This document shows, in pieces, positions 1 through 5,074 of a stretch of 5,074 nt of DNA. The stretch lies in the NCBI GenBank assembly GCA_001769925.1, contig MEPT01000062.1:2525-7598 (forward strand), in the 5' to 3' direction. How positions within the stretch are numbered: position 1 is the first letter of the stretch; the number at the start of each line of letters is the position of its first letter. The notes under the pieces are model-generated. The model saw only the letters and a program-made list of their open reading frames with translations, did not search any database and was not told the origin of the DNA. The DNA comes from Bdellovibrionales bacterium RBG_16_40_8 (lineage in GTDB: Bacteria > Bdellovibrionota > Bdellovibrionia > Bdellovibrionales > UBA1609). Both the position numbers and the translations under genes were made by a program.

Positions 1-111
1 CAAGAGGAGCTGGGGTGGACCGACAAGAAAAAAGACGAGGCCGCGGATGCGGTGCGGCAGCACTTAGCCTTCGAGATGCCTTGGAGGTTTAGCGGCCCAC
101 CAAATTTTTAA
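1..111 (+). CDS. C-terminal fragment of an unidentified protein, possibly FAD-dependent glycerol-3-phosphate dehydrogenase
   Basis: An open frame runs in from the left edge and stops at TAA 109-111, leaving the last 36 residues of a longer protein. The tail begins with an ELGW motif, followed by an acidic/basic helix (TDKKKDEAADAVRQHLAFEM) and a short polar end. An (E/A)-x-LGW motif followed by a charged helix resembles the alpha-helical C-terminal cap of GlpD-type flavoproteins, which oxidise glycerol-3-phosphate to dihydroxyacetone phosphate at the membrane. The match rests on one short motif and is tentative. Codon use is GC-rich (GCG, GTG, CTG, CGG), unlike every other gene here. GC-biased codons over the full stretch and the helical pattern support real coding. 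The 3' end overlaps the convergent gene by 23 bp, so no separate terminator lies between them. Confidence 0.5.
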   Translation, partial: QEELGWTDKKKDEAADAVRQHLAFEMPWRFSGPPNF

Positions 112-481
112 GAAAGTTTATAAGCGTGTTGGCGTATCCCTTCGTACTAAGTTTCTTTAAATCTGTGTGTATGCGAATACTAATATGCCTAGAAAGTGAT
201 AGCAGAAATAATTCCTTAATAAAAGCGCGACCGGTTCGTGGAGAGTTGCAGCTAAGTCTACGTATAGACTCAGTTAATAAAATTAAATCAAAATCTGATC
301 CCTGTACAGCAGCGGCATCAAGCTTAACTGTTCCATCATGATAAACCAATGTGCAGGGGATTCGTTCATCCAGAATTATACTAAATTTTGTGCCCGCTGG
401 TAGAGTCGAAAAAATATGGCGTAGGCCACGGCAGTTTTCGAGAGTTATTTTTGCATTCTGAAAGAGTTCTGAGTCATACAT
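89..481 (-). CDS. Small SCP2/sterol-carrier-like domain protein
   Basis: A 130-residue protein with no signal peptide or membrane segment, so probably cytoplasmic. Residues 24-77 follow the SCP2-like pattern: LPAGTKFSIIL as a first strand, LVYHDGTVKLD as a strand-turn-strand (49-55), then SDFDLILLTESIRRLS, where a strand leads into the helix opening with T/S-E-S-hydrophobic. A second basic helix-rich half ends in GYANTLINFLKNL, which resembles the GYL-x-L ending I recall in short deltaproteobacterial SCP2-like proteins. SCP2 folds bind lipids or acyl chains in a hydrophobic tunnel; no ligand can be named here. The ATG at 479-481 (minus) is the first in-frame start and has only a weak TAGG-type ribosome site, consistent with a very short leader. 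The gene diverges from mreB and its 3' end overlaps the convergent gene at 1-111. The domain call is from pattern resemblance only; the gene itself is well supported. Confidence 0.72.
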   Translation of the reverse strand: MYDSELFQNAKITLENCRGLRHIFSTLPAGTKFSIILDERIPCTLVYHDGTVKLDAAAVQGSDFDLILLTESIRRLSCNSPRTGRAFIKELFLLSLSRHISIRIHTDLKKLSTKGYANTLINFLKNLVGR

Positions 482-488
482 CGCCTAA

Positions 489-517
489 ATTGTCAGCTAT
501 CATACATAATCAGTCAA
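489..517 (-). promoter_or_regulatory. Candidate sigma70-like promoter for the SCP2-like gene
   Basis: Reading the minus strand, a -35 box TTGACT (512-517, 5 of 6 to consensus) is followed after 17 bp by GACAAT (489-494, 4 of 6). Transcription would then start almost at the ATG (479-481), giving a leaderless or near-leaderless message, which fits the poor ribosome site. A better -10 match, TATGAT (499-504), also lies here but has no well-spaced -35. Either box could be used. Confidence 0.4.
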
Positions 518-520
518 CGC

Positions 521-530
521 TTAGGGCTAA
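521..530. promoter_or_regulatory. Candidate operator: short inverted repeat TTAG-GG-CTAA
   Basis: Arms TTAG and CTAA flank a GG centre, midway between two divergent -35 boxes (512-517 and 540-545). A regulator bound here could affect both promoters. The repeat is only 4+4 bp in AT-rich DNA, so chance occurrence is quite possible; its position is the main argument. Confidence 0.2.
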
Positions 531-539
531 CTTCGTGTA

Positions 540-568
540 TTGACTCTTTTTTTGTCGTGAACTTAAAT
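540..568 (+). promoter_or_regulatory. Predicted sigma70-like promoter of the mreB operon
   Basis: TTGACT at 540-545 (5 of 6 to the -35 consensus) and TTAAAT at 563-568 (4 of 6 to the -10 consensus) are separated by the optimal 17 bp. Transcription would start near 575, leaving a leader of roughly 30-35 bases before the mreB ATG. The spacer contains a T7 tract (547-553). This is the only good promoter seen ahead of the operon, and the tight gene packing suggests it serves all five genes. Confidence 0.55.
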
Positions 569-578
569 GAGACCATAA

Positions 579-1658
<1,080 letters not shown>

Positions 1659-1662
1659 ACAA

Positions 1663-1668
1663 GTGGGG
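1663..1668 (+). promoter_or_regulatory. Ribosome binding site deciding the start of the sigma-like gene
   Basis: GTGGGG lies 4 bases before the ATG at 1673. A TTG one codon upstream (1670) is only one base from the G-run, too close for normal initiation, so ATG 1673 is preferred. Confidence 0.45.
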
Positions 1669-1672
1669 TTTG

Positions 1673-2137
1673 ATGCAAACCACAGAGTTTTCTGAAAAAG
1701 TTGCGCTTTTTTATTATTTTTCATTTTTAGATGAATCTAGAGCTCAATTGGCTTCAGCATTAACGTTAAAAAAAATTCGCCAAGAAAATATAACACAGAA
1801 AAAGTCGCAACAGAATCTAACCGGCAGAGATTTAGTGAGAATAACTAATAATATGTCAAAAAAGCTGGGGCGTGATGTTCAACCAACAAGCTTAGCATTT
1901 TCTGCGGGTCACATCGTGTTACCCAAAAACTCTAACTGGGGGCCATGGTTTGAATTTCGTAAGGTAGCAAATGAAAAAGAATTTAGTGCCGTATTGTATG
2001 CAAGAATTTTAAAAATTTCTGATAGTGAAATTGCAGAGGGTCTTAATACATCACTAGGTACAGTTCAGTATCGCATCGGACGAGGTCTGAAAACCCTCGG
2101 TGGCATTTGTGTGTCTGGGAGAAAAAATGCTAAGTAA
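1673..2137 (+). CDS. Sigma-region-4-like helix-turn-helix protein (truncated or atypical ECF sigma factor)
   Basis: A 154-residue protein beginning 14 bp after mreB. Residues 104-143 resemble sigma region 4, which contacts the -35 element: an F-S-A-V-L-Y helix, then SDSEIAEGLNTSLGTVQYRI (116-135) and a basic tail (GRGLKTLG). This parallels the ECF pattern of S-x-x-E-I-A-x-x-L-x-x-x-x-GTV-x-x-R-x-x-R-x-x-x-x-L. I cannot see a canonical region 2 (the core-polymerase and -10-binding part). The first 100 residues are mostly helical and polar, with FYYFSFLDESRAQLASA near the start and an NWGPWFEF motif at about 91-98. It may be a diverged ECF sigma factor or a region-4-only regulator. The next gene, overlapping by 11 bp, resembles an anti-sigma factor, the usual partner arrangement for ECF sigma genes. 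The HTH is fairly sure; sigma activity is inferred. Confidence 0.82.
   Translation: MQTTEFSEKVALFYYFSFLDESRAQLASALTLKKIRQENITQKKSQQNLTGRDLVRITNNMSKKLGRDVQPTSLAFSAGHIVLPKNSNWGPWFEFRKVANEKEFSAVLYARILKISDSEIAEGLNTSLGTVQYRIGRGLKTLGGICVSGRKNAK
2117..2121 (+). promoter_or_regulatory. Ribosome binding site deciding the start of the anti-sigma-like gene
   Basis: GGGAG sits 5 bases before ATG 2127, inside the end of the preceding gene. It favours ATG 2127 over the in-frame GTG at 2100, which has no comparable site upstream. It also points to translational coupling. Confidence 0.55.
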
Positions 2138-3017
2138 AGACCCGAGAAAACTTTCGCGATTTATTGCACAAGAAATGCTTTATGATTACACACAAAATAG
2201 ACTTGATAGTGAACGAATGCAGGCAATACAAAGTTATCTCAAGCAGTCGCCAGAACTCAGGCAGGACCTAAATACCCTAATTGAGGCTGAAAGATACGCT
2301 GATAATATTGCTGAAACCCGAATTTCTTTAGAGCATCTTAATGAGCTTAACAATATTCGCCCGCTGCGAGCTATTGTGATTGAAAAAATCAAATGGAAAA
2401 ATTGGCCAGAACTATTTAAATGGACTGCAGAAGCATTATTAATTTCTACCGTTGTAGCTATTGGGGCCATGCTTGTGCCATGGGATAAAATTAATCTTAA
2501 TTTTCCACAACGAGAGGCAATGGTCACGCTGGTTGAAGTCAACAAAAAGCCAGTACCTACTCAAGCCCCAGAGCCAACTAAAGCCTCAGCGCTAGTCAAA
2601 ATTGCAGCAACAAATCCGCCCTTACAAGATAATATTAATTTAGCGCAAGATGAAGAGGTAAATGTCGACGAGGCAGCGTCGAAGCAGAAGGTTATCCCGT
2701 TAAAGGGAATGCTTTATAGGGTTATGATAACAGCAGAGAATTCACAAAAAATAGCAGATGAAGTAAAACTAAAAATTGATGAAATTGGTGGTACAAAAGC
2801 TGGGCAGGTAGAGTTGGGGTGGCGCAAAAAAAATCCCGACGGTAATTATTTTCACTTTGTATTTGCTGCAGATAAGTATGATCAGCTTATAAAAATGCTG
2901 GGGAGTTACAGTTCAATAAGAATTTATAAAAATCCCCACGAACGAGTGATGCCCGATGGTCAGCTAAGAATGATTCTCTGGATAGAAGATAAAATACCAG
3001 AAGAACAGGTTCAATGA
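2127..3017 (+). CDS. Single-pass membrane protein, putative zinc-less anti-sigma factor
   Basis: A 296-residue protein from ATG 2127, chosen for its GGGAG ribosome site. Cytoplasmic residues 1-60 resemble the helical anti-sigma domain: an L-Y-D-Y-x-x-x-R-L-D-x-E motif (18-29), then YLKQSPELRQDL (37-48), which corresponds to the usual position of the HxxxCxxC zinc site. No cysteine occurs anywhere in the protein, so any such domain would be zinc-free. One hydrophobic segment (about 100-118) follows a lysine/tryptophan-rich stretch. Next comes a Pro/Thr/Ala-rich linker (about 139-190), presumably periplasmic, and a folded C-terminal domain (about 194-290) with alternating strands and helices (LYRVMITAENSQKIADEV; FHFVFAADKYDQLIKML). 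That domain vaguely recalls the ferredoxin-like domains on some membrane anti-sigma proteins. The likely role is to hold the upstream sigma-like protein at the membrane and respond to a periplasmic signal; this is inferred from architecture and gene pairing. It overlaps the kinase gene by 4 bp (ATGA). Confidence 0.83.
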   Translation: MLSKDPRKLSRFIAQEMLYDYTQNRLDSERMQAIQSYLKQSPELRQDLNTLIEAERYADNIAETRISLEHLNELNNIRPLRAIVIEKIKWKNWPELFKWTAEALLISTVVAIGAMLVPWDKINLNFPQREAMVTLVEVNKKPVPTQAPEPTKASALVKIAATNPPLQDNINLAQDEEVNVDEAASKQKVIPLKGMLYRVMITAENSQKIADEVKLKIDEIGGTKAGQVELGWRKKNPDGNYFHFVFAADKYDQLIKMLGSYSSIRIYKNPHERVMPDGQLRMILWIEDKIPEEQVQ

Positions 3018-4933
3018 AGTCAACAATTCGAAGACCACGAAAGTCTTTACGTACCATTTTGATGATGTGGCTTCTTTTGTTTGCGATCGTACCGCTTGCA
3101 TTTGTAACGGGATATTCTTTAGTTAAATATGAGCAAGCAATAGATCAAGAACTTGTGCAAAGACTGCTTGGTAATGGCCGTGAAATTCAAGTTATTTTGC
3201 AAGAGCTTAATAAAGAGCTTGCGCTGAGAAATTTACGGCATGCAGAAGACAAAACAATAATATATTTTATTTCTTCTAATGCCTATGGTGCCGCAAGAGA
3301 TTTAGCAATGAAATGGATGCGTGAGCATTTTACCAACCGCCTTTCTATTTTCAATCGAGAAGGTCAACTTGAAGTGGCATTGTATAGAGAATCAGGCGGC
3401 GATGTTGCTCGACAAGAAAAACTTGAGAGTGGCGACGTTTATCTTTCTGAAAAATTTCTTAGCGAAAGCGCCGCGCAACAACAGCGAGCAATCATAGATT
3501 TTACTAAAGACGGCAATTTAGATCTTATTATGTTTTCAAAAATAACCACTTCTGGCGGTATTATTGTTGGGTACATAGAAGAAATATTACGAATTGATAA
3601 AAGTTTCATACAGGGCCTAAAGCGGCGACTTAATATTGAAGCCGTTTTTTTCTCAAACGAAGGCAGTCAACTTGTTTCAAGTCACGACGACCTAAAACAT
3701 TACCGGCAAGGTTTTTTTCTTGAAAAATACTCTAAACAAAACGATCAACTTTTCGGATTAAATATACGTGATAACCCTTATGGTTTTATGGTTCAGGCTC
3801 TCGAATGGGGCGGCGAAAAATTTTACGTGGCAGTAGGGGCATCAAAGCAAGCTAGCAAAAATGTCTTAAAAAATATTAATTACGCTTTTTTTACAGTGGT
3901 TGGAGCTACGGTTATATTGCTAATAATTTTAAGTTTTATTTTTTCAAAAATTATGCTGCAACCACTTAATGCGCTGGTAGAGCTGGTTCAGAATGTAGAT
4001 TTTAATTCTCCGCCAGCGATGTCGCCGCATGTTTCTGACAATGAGCTTGGCATATTAACAGATAGTTTCAACGAAATGGTTTCGCGGGTGCACAATGCTC
4101 AGAACGAATTAAAAGAAAACATTAAAAAACTTGAGTCTGCAAACGTAGAAATACGCGAAACCCAAGCCAAACTCGTACACACAGCAAAGATGGCGAGTTT
4201 AGGCCAGCTGGTTGCCGGGGTGGCTCATGAGCTTAATAATCCAATTGGTTATATTTTTAGTAATATGACCCACCTGCGTGAATATTCACAACGCTTGATA
4301 ACTCTCGTAAATACTGCAGAAAAAGATGTTGGGTCTTTACCAAAGCAAAAAGAAAAACTTGAGTTTGATTATATAGTTGGCGATTTGCCTAAACTTATAA
4401 AGTCTTGTGAAGACGGCGCTCGCCGCACCCGCGACATTGTTTTAGGGCTAAGAAATTTTTCTCGTTTAGAAGAAGCAAAACTAAAAGAAGTTGATATTCA
4501 TGAGGGCATAGATAGTACCCTAGCGCTTTTAGCAGGCGAATTAAAATCGCGCATCAAGGTACATAAAAGCTACTCTGAGTTGCCGCTGATTTCATGCTAT
4601 CCAAGCCAGCTTAATCAGGTTTTTATGAATATTTTATCTAATGCCATTCATGCAATTAAAGATAGTGGAGATATTTTCATATCAACAAGAAAGTCGGATG
4701 AAAAACACATAGAAATTTCAATTCGAGACACCGGCTCTGGTATGCCAGAAGAAACAAAAGAAAAGTTATTTGACCCATTTTTTACAACAAAAGAAGTTAA
4801 TCGTGGCACAGGGCTTGGTATGAGTATTACCTATGGTGTTGTTAAAAAGCATAATGGGGACATTGTTGTAAAATCGCAACTCGGCAAGGGATCAGAATTT
4901 ATTATAACTTTGCCAATTCAGCTTATTTCGTAA
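3014..4933 (+). CDS. Membrane sensor histidine kinase with double-Cache-like periplasmic domain and HAMP
   Basis: A 639-residue kinase that would sense a periplasmic cue, autophosphorylate and pass phosphate to a response regulator. TM1 is residues 14-37 after a basic N-terminus. The periplasmic region (~40-288) has two Cache-like strand-turn motifs, SIFNREG (111-117) and FFSNEG (212-217), suggesting a dCache sensor for small ligands. TM2 (~290-312) leads into a HAMP segment starting near Pro317 and containing DNELGILTDSFNEM, then a coiled coil (~365-390). The dimerisation helix carries the phosphoacceptor His405 in VAHELNNPIGY. The ATPase domain has all boxes: N-box with Asn543 (ILSNAIHA), G1 DTGSG (572-576), F-box LFDPFFTTK (585-593) and G2 GTGLGM (598-603). 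The HELNNP H-box is typical of NtrB/ZraS-like (HPK4-type) kinases. It starts in a 4-bp ATGA overlap. No receiver or response regulator is fused or visible nearby, so its partner is unknown. Confidence 0.95.
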   Translation: MKSTIRRPRKSLRTILMMWLLLFAIVPLAFVTGYSLVKYEQAIDQELVQRLLGNGREIQVILQELNKELALRNLRHAEDKTIIYFISSNAYGAARDLAMKWMREHFTNRLSIFNREGQLEVALYRESGGDVARQEKLESGDVYLSEKFLSESAAQQQRAIIDFTKDGNLDLIMFSKITTSGGIIVGYIEEILRIDKSFIQGLKRRLNIEAVFFSNEGSQLVSSHDDLKHYRQGFFLEKYSKQNDQLFGLNIRDNPYGFMVQALEWGGEKFYVAVGASKQASKNVLKNINYAFFTVVGATVILLIILSFIFSKIMLQPLNALVELVQNVDFNSPPAMSPHVSDNELGILTDSFNEMVSRVHNAQNELKENIKKLESANVEIRETQAKLVHTAKMASLGQLVAGVAHELNNPIGYIFSNMTHLREYSQRLITLVNTAEKDVGSLPKQKEKLEFDYIVGDLPKLIKSCEDGARRTRDIVLGLRNFSRLEEAKLKEVDIHEGIDSTLALLAGELKSRIKVHKSYSELPLISCYPSQLNQVFMNILSNAIHAIKDSGDIFISTRKSDEKHIEISIRDTGSGMPEETKEKLFDPFFTTKEVNRGTGLGMSITYGVVKKHNGDIVVKSQLGKGSEFIITLPIQLIS

Positions 4934-4956
4934 AATTCCGATAAGTTGGTACCATT

Positions 4957-5074
4957 ATGAGCCATATGAACACTAACCCTAATGGGGATGACAAAAGATC
5001 ACGTTTTTTGGGATTTATTTTTTTACTAGCTGCCGTCTTAATTATTTTAGGTCTAGTTATAATAAAGCCTAAGA
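4957..5074 (+). CDS. N-terminal part of a membrane-anchored protein of unknown function
   Basis: An ATG at 4957, 23 bp after the kinase stop, opens a frame that stays open to the window edge (39 codons). A polar N-terminus (MSHMNTNPNGDDKRSR) precedes a strongly hydrophobic segment at residues 17-36. By the positive-inside rule this is a signal anchor with the remainder in the periplasm, or the first of several membrane helices. The segment has no signal-peptidase or lipobox motif. The start could be residue 1 or Met4 (ATG 4966); neither has a strong ribosome site. The position suggests it belongs to the same operon. Function cannot be assigned from this piece. Confidence 0.62.
   Translation, partial: MSHMNTNPNGDDKRSRFLGFIFLLAAVLIILGLVIIKPK

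Noticed and set aside
126..341. 71-codon plus-strand open frame opposite the SCP2-like gene
   Set aside because: It lies entirely antisense to a better supported gene, has no convincing ribosome site, and its product shows no family resemblance.
521..530. Attachment site or mobile-element end in the intergenic region
   Set aside because: Only a 4+4 bp inverted repeat is present, with no matching copy, integrase, transposase or tRNA nearby; an operator is the more economical reading.
547..553. T7 tract as part of an intrinsic terminator
   Set aside because: No GC-rich stem precedes it on the plus strand, and it lies in the spacer of the predicted mreB promoter.
2100..2126. GTG at 2100 as the start of the anti-sigma-like gene (nine extra residues)
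   Set aside because: No ribosome site precedes it, it would extend the overlap to 38 bp, and ATG 2127 has GGGAG at the right distance.
2234..2545. Minus-strand open frame of 103 codons within the anti-sigma-like gene
   Set aside because: Antisense to a coupled operon gene, with a Ser/Ile-rich product and no family pattern.

Overview
The window looks like bacterial chromosome from a Gram-negative rod. I would guess Bdellovibrionota or another former deltaproteobacterial lineage. The grounds are the MreB type, an SCP2-like small protein of a kind I associate with those groups, and AT-leaning, densely packed genes. This placement is an inference from protein style, not a demonstrated identification. 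Apart from a GC-rich first ~100 bases, the window is AT-leaning throughout. No RNA genes, CRISPR arrays, insertion sequences or integration sites were seen.

Layout. Positions 1-111 hold the C-terminal end of a plus-strand gene, tentatively a glycerol-3-phosphate dehydrogenase-like flavoprotein. It converges on, and overlaps by 23 bp, a minus-strand gene (89-481) for a small SCP2/sterol-carrier-like protein. A 127-bp intergenic region (482-608) then separates this gene from a divergent plus-strand operon. It carries back-to-back sigma70-like promoters whose -35 boxes (TTGACT) mirror one another. The operon is mreB (609-1658), a short protein with a sigma-region-4-like helix-turn-helix (1673-2137), a single-pass membrane protein resembling a zinc-less anti-sigma factor (2127-3017), a full-length membrane sensor histidine kinase (3014-4933), and the first 39 codons of a small membrane-anchored protein (4957 to the window end).

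How the genes may work together. The gaps and overlaps (14 bp, then 11-bp and 4-bp overlaps, then 23 bp) imply one transcript with translational coupling. An MreB gene without mreC/mreD is followed instead by what looks like a sigma-like/anti-sigma-like pair and a histidine kinase. The anti-sigma-like protein and the kinase both place domains outside the inner membrane. A reasonable hypothesis is an envelope-sensing module co-expressed with an MreB paralogue, linking periplasmic state to cell-shape control or transcription. This is inference from gene order. The MreB also carries a Gly at position 176, where the family normally has Glu next to the second phosphate-binding loop. No cognate response regulator is visible within the window.
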